Assembly (NCBI RefSeq): GCF_002288925.2
Contig: NW_022098043.1
Location: 8,268,761-8,332,760, forward strand
Origin: Delphinapterus leucas
Taxonomy: Eukaryota; Chordata; Mammalia; Artiodactyla; Monodontidae
Length of the DNA stretch: 64,000 bases
Direction of reading: 5' to 3'
Part shown: positions 48,620-59,788 of the stretch, piece by piece
How positions within the stretch are numbered: the first letter of the stretch is position 1
How the letters are laid out: each line of letters opens with the position of its first letter
Program-made: the position numbers and the translations under genes
The notes under the pieces: model-generated
Seen by the model: only the letters and a program-made list of their open reading frames with translations
Databases searched by the model: none
What the model was told of the DNA's origin: nothing

Positions 48620-49085
48620 AAATTGGACCTACCTATTCCTAGTCCTGCGAATCTGTCCTAAAGAAATAATTCAAAAGATGCAAAAAGTTACATAAATGAA
48701 GATTTTAGCATTGACTTCTGTAGAAAAACAAAAACAAAACCTGGAAATATGTAAATGTTCCCCAAAAGGGAAATAGCTTAATAAATTACAGTACATCAAC
48801 ATGTTGAAGTATTACTCAGTCTTAGAATAATTATGAAGACTATAGAAATTTGGAAAAAGAATATAAAACTGCTGTTTTTGCTAGGATTACAAATGCTAAA
48901 AATATGCATGTGTGCCTACTGACAAGAAGGTAATGTGCAAACTAACGTAATCTTTAAGAATGAGATAATATACATCAAGATGTTAACAACGGTTGTCTCT
49001 GACTGCAAGGATCATGGACGATTTTTAGTTTCCTCTTCAATCTTCCCTGTATTCTTCATGTTTCCCATTATTAAAAGAAAAAAAA
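48620..49085 (+). mobile_element. Old L1M/HAL1-type 3' end
   Basis: GTCCTAAAGAAATAATTCAA, GGGAAATAGCTTAATAAATT, CAAGATGTTAACAACGGTTG and TTTCCCATTATTAAAAGAAA follow the 3' end of old L1s. Confidence 0.55.
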
Positions 49086-49209
49086 GCCTGTGTTTTGTTT
49101 TGGGGGCAGGGTGTAATGGATCCTGCAGAGTAAACCTCTTCTGTCTGGAAAAGTCATTTATGATGACGGTGCATACTATGGGTTAGCGTTTACTTCACTA
49201 CTGTTTTTA

Positions 49210-50000
49210 CAGTAAAATTAATACTTCTTGAAAAAGTAAATGGATTCGATATCCAGAAGCTGACTGCTTCTCAGGACGTCTGTGGCTACCTCGCCAGTCT
49301 TCATTGCTCACTTGGATTGTAGAAGTAATAGCTTCTACTTGTTCTTCCATCTTCTGCGCTTGTCTGTGCTCAGCACAGCAGCCAGAGTGCTCATGTGAAC
49401 ACATATGTCCGTAGACTCCTCCGCCCAGCACCCTGCAGTGGCTCCCGTTCTACCCAGAGCTGCAGCCCCTAAAAGGTCCCAAATGATCTGTCTCTCCGCC
49501 CCCATCTCCAACAGCTCAGCCCCTTCCTCCCACCAGCCACACTGACTGCCCTTCCCTCCAACAGGCTAGATGTGCTCCCGCCTTAGGACCTGTGCGTCCC
49601 CTCCGCCAGGAGCAGGCTCCCCGCCCCCGGAGCCCCCCCCCCCCCCCCCCGAGCATCGCCGGGGCCCCTTTTTAAGTTTTTTCCCCCGGTTGTTGTTTTT
49701 TTTGTGAGGTCTGCCTTGCCCCCCCCCCCCCCCCCGTGTAAGATCTCATCCTCTGCAACCCCCATGCTCTCCAGATCCCCCTCACCCTCTGCTTTTCCAT
49801 TTTCCATCACCTGTATCCTTTTCTATCATACTATATTATTTATTATGTATATTGTTCCTTTTCTGTCTCCAGGCATTTGAATGTAACCTCCATAAGGGCA
49901 GGGAATTTGTGCCTGCTCTGTTCACTGATAGACCTAATAAGTGCCTGGCCTATAGGTGCCTATAGATACATTTTGAATTAATTTGTTACAGCTAATTTGA
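49210..50000 (+). mobile_element. L2 3' remnant interrupted by poly-C runs
   Basis: GACCTGTGCGTCCCCTCCGC, ACTATATTATTTATTATGTA, AACCTCCATAAGGGCAGGGA and AGTGCCTGGCCTATAGGTGC are in L2 3' order. The section 49600-49740 is replaced or distorted by C runs. Confidence 0.6.
49633..49735. repeat. Two long poly-C runs (18 and 17 C)
   Basis: C18 at 49633-49650 and C17 at 49719-49735, separated by a T/G-rich low-complexity segment. Confidence 0.9.
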
Positions 50001-53000
50001 ATAAGGTGAGCTCCTGCTAGGAGCTCCATTAAGAAGGAGAAATGTGAGCTGAGGTCCAGGCCTGGGTTGGGGAAACTAACAAAGCTCTATTGGGTCTGGA
50101 TCCAGAGTCTTTGGGACATGGCCCATTCAAGTATGATCTGGGTTGACCCTGCAGTACATCCAGGGGCTGTATGCAGGGCTGGCATGGAGACAGCAGGTGA
50201 TTTCCAGACTGTGCTTCCCAGTAGGGAGGATGAAAGTTGCCACCATTCTCCCACGGTCTGTCGGCAGGTGGCTGGCCACTCTTATTAACAGTGGGCTGGG
50301 GCTAAAGCAGACCCAGGATGTCTGTCGGTGGTACTCACCAACCACAGTAGACCCACGATCCCCACCTCTCTGCTAGAGGGCAGATGCCAGAGAGGTGCAG
50401 CTCTCAGCAGGTCCAAGGCCCTACAGCACAGCTCTCCTCAGTGTAAAGAACAGAAGAACAGGTGGGCGTGGAAGTTATGAAACTAGGAGCTTTGTTAATT
50501 ACACCAAAGGACAGTGGTTTTATTTGCCCTCATGAGAGGAAATGCACCCCAAATCAGCCGCTGGGTTTGGCTGAATGGAATGGAGGCAGGAGAGGGAGGG
50601 AGAGAAGAAGAGGTAAACAATGTATTATTTTACTGGAACAAGGATTTCTCATAAAGTAACCTTGGCGGTAATTATACCCCTAGAGTTAGATGGTAATTGA
50701 CTTAACCTATACATTAAGTGAAATAGCAAACTTTTTAGTTGCATCTCTTGATTAAAGCAATTGACAGCTTTGAAATTCTCTACACACTTTGTCCAAAAAC
50801 TTTCATGCATTTCCTTCCTCTGCACATTGCTTCTGGTCAGGGTTTTTCCCCTGCCTACCATGTATTGGTCTTGTGGCTGTCAGGTTTGTTTTTGTTTTTG
50901 CAGAAACAGTCCACATTGGTGAGGTGGTCAAGCTAAGTCCACTTGGGTAAATTCCAATTTGTCAAACTATCTTTCCTTTTCTTTTTCCTTAAGAAAATGG
51001 ACTGTGTATCCAGCATCTGACCGTCTCTCATAACATTTATGGCTACGCCCCTGGCCCAAGCCACCACCATCTCTCCTCTGGTTACTGTCAACGTCCAGTA
51101 GTTGGTCTCCCATCTTCCACCCTGACCCCTACAGTCTGTTCTCAACACAGCAGCCAAAGCGCTCCTCTGAGCATGACTGGGAACGAGGCTCACTTCATTG
51201 TACCCATCGGCAGTTGTCCCATCAGTTGTTCAGCTTCGTGGGATGGGATTTAAATGGGTCCAAAAATACTTTCGGAGGTGTGTGCTTGTGCACCAGCTGT
51301 TCAGGATTCCTGCTGTTTCCTCAGCTCTTTGAAGGTAGAGGCACACAGAGGGACGTCAGCAAGGGCTGGTAGAAACTGTCCTCACCAGGGAAGGAAAATG
51401 TCACATCACCGGTGCAGACGCAAAATAAAACACCCAATTTTATTTTTTATAATTGAGTGACGGTCTTGTTTGTTGGTGAGTCACCAAAAGTCTGCTCCAC
51501 TTGGATGGCCAACTCCTCTGCAGTGGCCCCCGACCCTCTCTGCTTCTATGGTGGGGTTTGGTTGGTTCTGATTTCAGGGCGAGGGTAAACGTGCTCAAAG
51601 TTTTAACTTTATGGTGGTGTGTTGCCTCGGTGGACTAAGAAAACGGATATTCCTGCTTAATTCTCAGAATGATTTCCACACGAATGAAGTAAAATGATCT
51701 AGTTTTCTTTGCAATTCTGTTTAAAAGGGATAAAAGTAGATCCACTGACCGTGTAAAAGGCTCGTCTAAAATATACCCCAAACCACGGGAAACTGAATAC
51801 CCCTCTACCTCAACATATTATGAAGACAACTAAAAATCGTGTAAAGAGAAACCTTTTTGCCTCTTGGGGCAGGGTGGCTTTATTTGACAGTAGACACCCC
51901 TTTCAAATGGTGATAAGAGCATGAACAAAAGCAAAGTCTAGTGCGTGGAATGCCTTACTTTTGTCATGCCTGATAGTGAGACTGATCTGTCACTAGTCTT
52001 GAAAGTTTCTCATTGGAATGGAAGCCTCAAGGCTTGTCTTGCTTTTTTTTTGTTTGTGAAGGATTTTCTGTGGGGAGCTCAGGGGTGACCGCTGGCTCAT
52101 GGTCCCGTTCACCTCGCTTCTTCAGCAGGACTGCCCTGGATTCATGGCTGTGGGCTGGGTCCCCGGGTACTTTCAGGGCAAGGGCTGTTGTTGTGTTAGA
52201 AGCACCTGCCATCTGTTGGTGAAAATTTTTTGGATTCTACGTGATGAGTCACTTCTTTCTTGTGCTGTTCCTTCTGCTGCCAGGATGAATTTACCTACTG
52301 GATTTTATCAGGGGATGGAGTGGAATCTCTCATCATGAAGCTTTGTCCTATGCAAAGTCCATGTCCCTAATGAGTGATCTTCCTGGTGCCATCACTAGTA
52401 GAGGTGGGGAGGAGTGTCTTCTGTATTCCCGCAAGGTGGGGAGAAGACCCGGCAGCCATCCAGTCTGGCCCTCACTCTAGGGCCCTCCCAGATAAAGCTA
52501 CAGCTGCTGCCCTCAGCTGGTTGGAGTTGACAGTCCAAGGTGGTTCCACATTGTCTTGCCGATGCTCCCTTGCTAGGGCGCCTATGCCTGTGAGCCGGTG
52601 TGGCACAGGGCAGACCCTCAATGACTGTGGGTTAAATGAATGACTCAGGTCTGTGACCGCAAAGTGGGCCAACTTCAGACCTACCAGGGCCACCAAGAGT
52701 TAGGCCCTGGGCTCAGCTTAGCTCATTAGGCCAGGGTACCTGATTGGCACTACCACCTACAGAGCCAAGAACGCTGAAGTTCTGATACAGTGTGTTCTTG
52801 CCAACCTCAAAAGAAGAGTACGTGGAATGATTTGGGGAAGAAATTCAGGCGTTTCTTCCCCTACAGGCCAGCTTAGTGCTCTGATATGAGCTGAAAGTAG
52901 GAGCTTTCGGAAGGGTGGGCATCTAGAGTGTCTGGGGAAGAGGACTTGGATCAAACAGCAGGGCCAAGTGCTTTGCCAAGGAGAGAACTGAAGATGGGGT

Positions 53001-53097
53001 TCACAACGCCCTCTGTCCATTAGCGTGGGTGGCCGAAGCCTTGGGCTGAAATAGGAAGATGCACTTCTCCACTGACTCAGTTTCACGCAAATCGGTT
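50001..53097. other. Intergenic DNA downstream of UBXN10, no gene supported
   Basis: 51010-51200 is L2-like (TTATGGCTACGCCCCTGGCC). A CTCF-like core, TGCCATCTGTTGG (12 of 13), lies at 52207-52219. The rest is unassigned. Confidence 0.35.
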
Positions 53098-55160
53098 TTT
53101 ATTATTAGTATTGTCATCTTTTGTCCCCGCAGAAAAAGTTTATTTGAAACAAAAGATGTGTTTCAAATCTAGCTTTGTTCACATATCCCCAAATATCCTA
53201 AAATATTCCTATGCTTTATGCCTTCCATTTTGTTCCCACTACCCCCAAAATTCTAAGCTAAACAGCAGTAGCAAACCCCTAAGTGCAGAACATTCTAACT
53301 CCTCCAAGCATGCTCCATTTCACTGCAATTTTCTAAAGATTTCCTGCCTGGAGAAATTACCAAGTCCCAGGTGGGTGGGATTTTATTCTTACCACAGAGT
53401 AGGTGGTAAGAATAAAATGTGGGAGTCTCTTCCCCCAGCCTCCTAGATCAGAGGCAGAGTTCCGTGCTCGAGTCCTGGGTAGGAGGCGAAATCCCTGGAC
53501 TGTGCGTACCGGGCTCGAGTCACCAGGCCCTTCTGCGTGGTCAGCAGCCGGGGGATGCGGCCAGTGGCCTGGGCCTGCCCAAGGCGCCACCAGCCCCAGC
53601 TGACCTTTGCAGTCAGAGGAGCGGCTGACCAAATGGCATTAAGAAATTTTGCAAAACATTCCAAAATAACCTATTCTGGAACGATCTGGGTGGCGTGGGA
53701 TGCAGTTAGGACAAGTCGAGCCTTCTTCAGAGGAAAGGATGTTGGTGTTCATCTCCAGGGCCAAGTATCAATTTGCTGGGAGTAACATTTCCAACCACAG
53801 GCCTCACCTATGCACGAGATGCACTCGTTGCTATGCTTCTAGAAGTCCTGCCTTCTCTGTGTACCTAGCAAGTAGGGGTGCGTATCAGTACTCAGGGCTT
53901 TGTGATGGCTGGGCTCTGGGAGGACAGGTGTTCTCCACTCTGAACGGTGATTTGGCCATAAAGGGGATCCAGGTGAGATGTGGGAGCCTTGCTGAGCTTA
54001 CAACACGAGGGAACGTTGGAGAATTTCCATGTCACCATTTCAGAGATGGAAAAGCAAGACTCCGGGGTCTGCCACACAGCTACGGGTGTCATGCTGATCG
54101 ACCAGACATTTATTTGGGCACATGGTCTCAGCGTAGGCACAGCAAAGCGACACCAAACCGAGGCGCCCTCTTCCTCCGGGTGATTCGAAATCAGAACACG
54201 GGGGCACCCCTGTCATCTCAAGGGGGCGTCCGTGTTTGGAGTAGGGGAGACCCTGAAACTGGGGGATAAAACAATGTATCCACACCCAGATAAGCCAAAG
54301 GGGCCTTTCCTACAAGCTTGTGCAGACGTGTAGGTTTGTGCCATTTAAAAACAAAAGATGCCATCACTGACAAAAGCAAAGGATGTAAGATTACACTGGC
54401 TTTTCTGTTTGGGGAAAATTTTGTGCAGAGAGTAGCTACCAAAAATTGTAAACCTCGTCAGTCTCTATTAAAAATAAAGTAGCTCCTGGCAAATCCCTGC
54501 TTATGGGAGGGATTCACTTTCCAGTTCTGGGGCTCTTTCCGAAATGTTGGTGTATTGGGGGATTTGTATTAGCTGAAGACCTATTCTTTCCTCTGAAACC
54601 ACTTCACACAAACGGTAATCCCCGAGAAACTCGAGCCACCGAGCTTGGCAAAGGGGCTGCTCCCAAAATAGGGTCAAGCGCCCGCTTCTTAAAGATGCTT
54701 GCAAGAAACACAAATGCCAGTGCAGTATTTCCTGAACCCTGGTTATTTACCAGACCAGAATCCTCTCTGGGAAGTGTTTAATCCCGCATCGAATACAGAA
54801 AGGCAAACCATTGGCTTCAAGGGAGCGCAAGTTCATTGTAAAGGTAAGCAGGTGCTTCAGAAAGGACCCAAGGAGGAGAGGAGAAGGTCTGCTCACAGCT
54901 GTTCCAGGAATAGCCTTGGTCACTTGCCAGTTCACTCCCGTGGTGGAGAGAACTTAACAACTGGAAGAGAATCCTCTTAACGCATTTGGTGCCTGCGTAG
55001 ATTTCACTGCGTCAAAGAAAATGCTCTGAGGGTGAGTGTCCCAAGAGTCACAGCCGCGCCAGATTCACATGGCACTTGGAACCAAGCTGCCTGGGAGGCC
55101 GTGGCGCCCAAGCATGCTCCTTGCTCAGAGACCCAGGACCCCAGCTGGGTGGCTGCGGAC
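53098..55160 (-). other. UBXN10: UBXN10 3' UTR / 3' flank (extent uncertain)
   Basis: This stretch follows the TGA stop and has no SINE or L1, unlike its surroundings, as expected for a 3' UTR. Minus-strand poly(A) hexamers are ATTAAA at 54777-54782, AATAAA at 54109-54114, AATAAA within the hairpin at 53382-53387, AATAAA at 53139-53144 and AATAAA at 53098-53103. I cannot tell which is used. A 189-codon plus-strand frame at 53700-54269 has no recognisable domain and is treated as chance. Confidence 0.5.
53380..53418. terminator. Perfect 16-bp hairpin with AATAAA on both strands
   Basis: The left arm ATTTTATTCTTACCAC (53380-53395) is the exact reverse complement of the right arm GTGGTAAGAATAAAAT (53403-53418), with a 7-nt loop, AGAGTAG. 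AATAAA occurs on the plus strand at 53411-53416 and on the minus strand at 53382-53387. It lies 1.77 kb past the UBXN10 stop. Its use as a polyadenylation site is inferred. Confidence 0.55.
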
Positions 55161-56003
55161 TCAGGGCCATCCCTCCCCATCTTCCTGTGAGATGCCCAGC
55201 ACCGACTTGTGGAGGATTCCGCACTCCTGCAGAGACTTGGTGAGGTCAGAGAAATGTCTCCTGGGCACCTCCATCGTTTCAATGCTGCGGTGTCGGTAGG
55301 TGGCCTTGTTCTTGTGTTCGGCCACGGCGACAACGGTGTATAAGTCATCAGTTGGCCGGAAATGGTGGACAAACCTCCGTCCGGATGGTGATCTGACGGC
55401 AAGCAGCAGCCTAGGCTCTTGATCCGACGGTTCCTCCAGGTCTCTGGCCCTGTAGGAGCTTTGTCTCTTGGTCCGCTCGATGAATTTCCTCTCCGGGGAA
55501 CGAGGCTGAGCTCGGGAATCTTCTTCACTCATCTTCACGGTGCGGGTCTCCGCTTGGTAAAGAGCCTGGGTGCTGCTCAGCTGCAGGGAACCAGCCTTTT
55601 TAGCAACTGTTTCCAGGGCCCCCTCCTCCAGGGTCTTCCTGTTGATGGAAGGAAGGACTGGGTATTTATTGAGGGAAGAGGATGCCCCTATGGGCCCCTG
55701 CTGCAGCAGCTCCGGGATCTCATCGGGGGCTCCCTGATTCGGAGATTTGGGTGTGCAGGCTCCCGGTTTCTGGCTGCTCGGCGACTCGCAGGGAATGGCT
55801 GGAGGTGAAGATGGCGTGAGGCTGCAGCATCCCTCCATGCCTGCGGGCTTACGCAGACTTGGCCGAGGACGTCCCTTGGCGGACTTGGGCCTCGTGACGC
55901 GCATGTTTAGTGAGTCTGGCCGCCAAATGAAGCTGTCAGCTGCTGTGCCGACAACAGTGCTGCATTCAGGGGGGGCGATGTTCACAGGGGCTTCTGTGGC
56001 CAT
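55161..56003 (-). CDS. UBXN10: UBX domain-containing protein 10, complete single coding exon
   Basis: The open frame encodes 280 residues, the length I recall for human UBXN10, and its start (MATEAPVNIAPPECS) and end (EDGEGWP) match that protein. Residues 1-190 are low-complexity and rich in Pro, Ser and Lys. A conserved patch, LNKYPVLPSINRK, lies at 111-123. The UBX fold runs from about 194 to 270: a beta-strand LLLAVRSPSGRRF at 199-211, and VPR at 246-248 in the place of the usual FPR loop that contacts the VCP/p97 N-domain. UBX proteins are VCP cofactors. UBXN10 is known to localise to cilia and to bind the IFT-B complex through CLUAP1, supporting ciliogenesis. The ATG has a strong context (G at -3, G at +4), and the stop is TGA at 55161-55163. 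I see no frameshift or truncation. The whole CDS lies in the last exon, so it should escape nonsense-mediated decay. Confidence 0.97.
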   Translation of the reverse strand: MATEAPVNIAPPECSTVVGTAADSFIWRPDSLNMRVTRPKSAKGRPRPSLRKPAGMEGCCSLTPSSPPAIPCESPSSQKPGACTPKSPNQGAPDEIPELLQQGPIGASSSLNKYPVLPSINRKTLEEGALETVAKKAGSLQLSSTQALYQAETRTVKMSEEDSRAQPRSPERKFIERTKRQSSYRARDLEEPSDQEPRLLLAVRSPSGRRFVHHFRPTDDLYTVVAVAEHKNKATYRHRSIETMEVPRRHFSDLTKSLQECGILHKSVLGISQEDGEGWP

Positions 56004-56451
56004 TGCTCCTCAAGACCCCTAAGGAAGCAAAAGAGAGGAGGCTGTGGGTTAAATGTTCTAGGACTTCCGGACCTGAGCCATTCACTTCCCAGGATCCAGA
56101 ATAAGGACCGGCCACAATGGGGGCGGGAGGGGGTGTGCAGAGGAGCTTCTCTCTGGATTTCTGGCATCTGGAGAAGGGCACCAGCTGCAGTTCATTCATT
56201 CCTTCATTCCAGGCATTGGAATATATCAGTGAACCAAAGTCCTTGCAACTTAAATTATTATAGTGAGAAGAGGCTGGTGTTAAATCCACAAGTAAATAGA
56301 TATTTTCAACGACTACTAACTGCTATGGGGAAAATAAAGTATTACACCAGCGAGTGACTAATTCTTATTCTTACAGGGGGTTGGGAGGGCTTTAACCTGA
56401 GAGACCAGATTGATGAGAAGGAATAAGCGCTGTTACAATAGAGAGCAGGGC

Positions 56452-56657
56452 TCAGCTAACTTTTTCTCTAAATGGTTTTGGCTTTGGGAGCCACGTGGTC
56501 TCTGATCCAACCACTCACCCCTGCCCCTGTAGCACAAGAACAGCCATAGACAATATGTAAGCAAGGGACTGCGGCTGTGTTCCCAGGCAACTTTATTTAC
56601 AAGGACAGGGGTGGGCCCCATTTGGCCCACAGGCTGTGGTTTGCCCACCCTTGCTCT
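56452..56657 (-). mobile_element. hAT-Charlie-type non-autonomous DNA transposon copy
   Basis: It shows the pattern of a short hAT element: near one end AACTTTTTCTCTAAATGG..., then AGCCATAGACAATATGTAA, and near the other end TTTATTTACAAGGACAGG followed by a terminal stretch complementary to the start. The same family recurs at 57704-57865. I am confident in the family type but not in the exact name. Strand is by convention only. Confidence 0.55.
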
Positions 56658-56877
56658 AGGGGGAAAGTGTCCCAGCTGAGGGAAGAGCCAGGGTCCAGTC
56701 CTGAGGGCGGAATCTGCTGGCTCCCAGGGTGGGGCGCTCCACCCTACACTGTCCACAGACCTGGAGGCCCAGAAGAGAGCGTTACCCGTGGCTGCCTTTG
56801 CTCAGAAGAGAGAAAGTATCCCTGTTCAGTTACCCAGCAGGGAATCCAAGCTCAGCTTCACTCAAGAGCTGAGAGCT

Positions 56878-57408
56878 ATATATATGTGTTAGCAGACGGT
56901 ATTTGTTTTTCTCTTTCTGACTTACTTCACCCTGTATGACAGACTCTAGGTCCATCCACCTCACTACAAATAACTCAGTTTCACTTCTTTTTATGGCTAA
57001 TATTCCATTGTATATATGTGCCACATATGGAATCTGAAAAAAAGAAAAAAAGGTTATGAAGAACCTAGGGGCAGGACGGGAATAAAAACACAGACCTACT
57101 AGAGAATGGACTTGAGGACACCGGGAGGGGGAAGGGTAAGCTGGGACGAAGTGAGAGAGTGGCATGGACATATATACACTACCAAATGTAAAATAGCTAG
57201 CTAGTGGGAAGCAACCGCATAGCACAGGGAGATCAGCTCGGTGCTTTGTGTCCACCTAGAGGGGTGGGATAGGGAGGGTGGGAGGGAGACACAAGAGGGA
57301 GGGGATATGGGGATATATGTATACGTATAGCTGATTCACTTTGTTACACAGCCAAAACTAACACACCATTGTAAAGCAATTATACTCCAATAAAGATGAT
57401 AAAAAAAA
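56878..57408 (+). mobile_element. L1 3' end with 5' inversion (twin priming), 14-bp target-site duplication
   Basis: The target-site duplication AAGAGCTGAGAGCT is present at 56864-56877 and 57409-57422. Bases 56878 to about 57025 are L1 in minus orientation, and about 57021-57408 is L1 3' UTR in plus orientation ending in AATAAAGATGATAAAAAAAAAA. The two blocks are adjacent in L1 order and meet at a short overlap (CACATAT). It is a 5'-truncated, dead copy lying antisense within UBXN10 intron 1. Confidence 0.88.
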
Positions 57409-57703
57409 AAGAGCTGAGAGCTTGAGCTTCCTGCCACAGGTGGCGGGGGGCTCCCGCCCCGTATTCACTGGGGAATCACCACCCTCTGCCTCCCCATTTT
57501 CCCCGTTCCCCCTCCATATACTCCATTTTCCTTTCTACTGGCTCTTCATTCAACCTTGCTAGGCGGCTCTGTGCAAGTCACTTCATGCAACATCCCTCGG
57601 CTGCCCTCACTTTGTCATCAGGCTGGGGGAGAGGAGAAGGAGACCCCACTGCTGGTCCACCCACTGGCCAGATCTCACAGGGGGGCACTCGGCTTCTAGA
57701 CCA

Positions 57704-57865
57704 GGGTTGGCAATCCCTTTCCGTAAATGGCCAGAGAGTAAATATTTTCGGCTTCGTGGGCCACAGTCTGTCACAACTACTCATCTCTGCCCTTGTGGTG
57801 TGAACGCCGCCCGCCATAGACAGTGTGTAAATGAACAGGTGTGGCTTTGTCCCAAGAGAACTGCC
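57704..57865 (-). mobile_element. hAT-Charlie-type non-autonomous element, second copy
   Basis: Same family as 56452-56657: GTTGGCAATCCCTTTCCG near the start, AAATATTTTCGGCTTCGTGG, then CGCCATAGACAGTGTGTAAA. The far end is degraded. Confidence 0.5.
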
Positions 57866-58483
57866 TTTATGGACACTGGCATTTGAATTTCATATCATTT
57901 TCATGCAGCACAAAATCTTCTTCTTTTTATTTTTTCCAACCATTAAAAGTGTAAAAGGTATTGTTAGCTCATGAGCCCAACCCAGGTCTGTGACACCCAG
58001 TCCTGTTCTCCAGGACCAGACTTGGCCTCTCCCCCAGCACTGGTCACATTCAGTCTCTTCGTTAGCTGCTGACATTTCTTCTTCCCAACCACCTTGTCAA
58101 CACTTTGAGGGCCTCTGTGTTTGGACCTCCCACACCCTGTATTTGGGGGTGTGCACGAGTGCACTTCCTGAAGCATGGTGGGAGGCGTGTTTCTCTTGCG
58201 GGCCTGGAACTGCCAAGTCAGGCCCCCTCCCCTGTCCTCGCCATCTTCACAGCACCTTCGCTAACACGCTTCTGATCACCTTTTCTTCCCAGTCCCTGGT
58301 TACATCCTTCCCAGGACGCTGCAACGTGTTGGGCTCCCTGCCTCCTCTGAATCCTGACCACCACTGCGACTGCGGCTCTCTCCACCTGCAGCCTGACCAG
58401 CCCTCTCCCAGCCCTCGAAAGACCTTCTGGTAGCTTCCCAGAGCCTCCCCAGGAAGCAGGACGTTTGGGAGGTGTCGTGAGAC
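57866..58483. other. Intronic stretch, no gene seen
   Basis: A pyrimidine-rich part (58000-58440) resembles a diverged L2 3' region (CTGACCACC, CCTGACCAGCC), but I cannot place it firmly. No exon is recognised. Confidence 0.3.
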
Positions 58484-58710
58484 CTAGGTTCTATTTCAGG
58501 CCCTGCCAAGAGCTAGCTGGATGACCATGGGACAATCATTCTACCTTTCTCATACATTGCTTTCCTCATCTATAGAATTAGCTGTATGACCTTGAAAACA
58601 TTGTTTAACTGCCTCTAAACATCAGTCTCTATCTGCAACATGAGGACAGTAACACGAAACATCACAGGTAAGGCCGTGAAACCAGGCTTGGCACACAGTA
58701 AAGGCTTCAT
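58484..58710 (+). mobile_element. MIR SINE remnant
   Basis: MIR-like features are present: a TAGCTGGATGACCATGGGAC-type core, CTCATCTATAGAATTAG, and GCACACAGTAAAGGCTTC near the 3' end. Confidence 0.55.
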
Positions 58711-58966
58711 TTTTCTGCTTTTGGTTTTTGTTTTCTGTTTATTTAGTGCTTTCGATTGTTTTAGGTCCAAAAGTCTTACCTGTTGCTTCAGAGCTTTTCC
58801 CCAGGGTGTCCGTGGCGGGTCTACTCCCAGTCACCTCTAATCGGCTGGGTGACTCAGGGGACCCGTGCCTGCCCCGCCCACTGCACAGAAATGCCGGAAG
58901 GTTGACTCCAATGAGCTACTGCCTCCAAAAATGCATTCTAATATGTCCCTTCTGATCCCATACTTT

Positions 58967-59108
58967 TATTTATTTATTTAGTTAGTTAGTTATGTATTGG
59001 CCACGCCACATGGCTTGTGGGATCTTAGTTCCCCGACCAGGGATCAAACCTGGGCCCTCGGCAGTGAAACCGTGGAGTCCTAACCACTGGACCGCCAGGG
59101 TCCCCCTA
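58967..59108 (-). mobile_element. Bov-tA-like tRNA-derived SINE
   Basis: The minus-strand SINE has a TTTATT/GTTA-rich tail at its left end and the head ...TGGACCGCCAGGGTCCCC at its right. Imperfect target-site duplications ATCCCATACTTT (58955-58966) and ATCCCACACTTT (59109-59120) flank it. It lies in UBXN10 intron 1 in the sense orientation. Confidence 0.8.
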
Positions 59109-59353
59109 ATCCCACACTTTAATCGTATACTTACCTCCCATTCACTTACTCCAAGCTACCTTCATCACACAATGCTGAGCAATGCAATTCAAGCCCCTTA
59201 GCTCCGCACCCTAATATTCCCATTCTGTGCATATTACCATCATTGTCTAATTTTAGGGCGTATCCCCTTCCTCACCACTAAAACCACAACCAAACAAAAC
59301 ACAGTATCCCTGTGTATTCCTGAAGGCCTACTCAGTTCAAAGTCTGCCCTGTC

Positions 59354-59774
59354 AGAAAGAGAAAAACAAATACCATATGCTAACACATATATGGAATCTT
59401 AAAAAAAAAAATGGTTCTGAAGAAACTAGGGGCAGGACAGGAGTAAGACGCAGATGTAGAGAATGGACTTGAGGACACGGGGAGGGGGAAGGGTAAGCTG
59501 GGACGAAGTGAGAGAGTGGCATGGACATATATACACTGCCAAATGTAAAACAGCTAGCTAGTGGGAAGCAGCCGCATAGCACAGGGAGATCAGCTCGGTG
59601 CTTTGTGACCACCTAGACGGGTGGGATAGGGAGGGTGGGAGGGAGATGCAAGAGGGAGGGGATATGGGGATATATGTATACATATAGCTGATTCACTTTG
59701 TTATAAAGCAGAAACTAACACACCATTGTAAAGCAATTATACTCCAATAAAGATGTTAAAAAAAGAAGAAAAAG
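59354..59774 (+). mobile_element. L1 3' end, 5'-truncated, 14-bp target-site duplication
   Basis: The target-site duplication AAGTCTGCCCTGTC occurs at 59340-59353 and 59775-59788. The body is L1 3' UTR ending in AATAAAGATGTTAAAAAAAG. It is very similar to the plus-oriented part of the L1 at 57025-57408 and has the same orientation. Confidence 0.88.
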
Positions 59775-59788
59775 AAGTCTGCCCTGTC

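Noticed and set aside
53700..54269. 189-codon plus-strand frame downstream of UBXN10
   Set aside because: No known domain, no splice context, and it lies in the probable UBXN10 3' UTR on the other strand.
55419..55808. 129-codon plus frame within UBXN10
   Set aside because: Antisense shadow of the UBXN10 coding exon.
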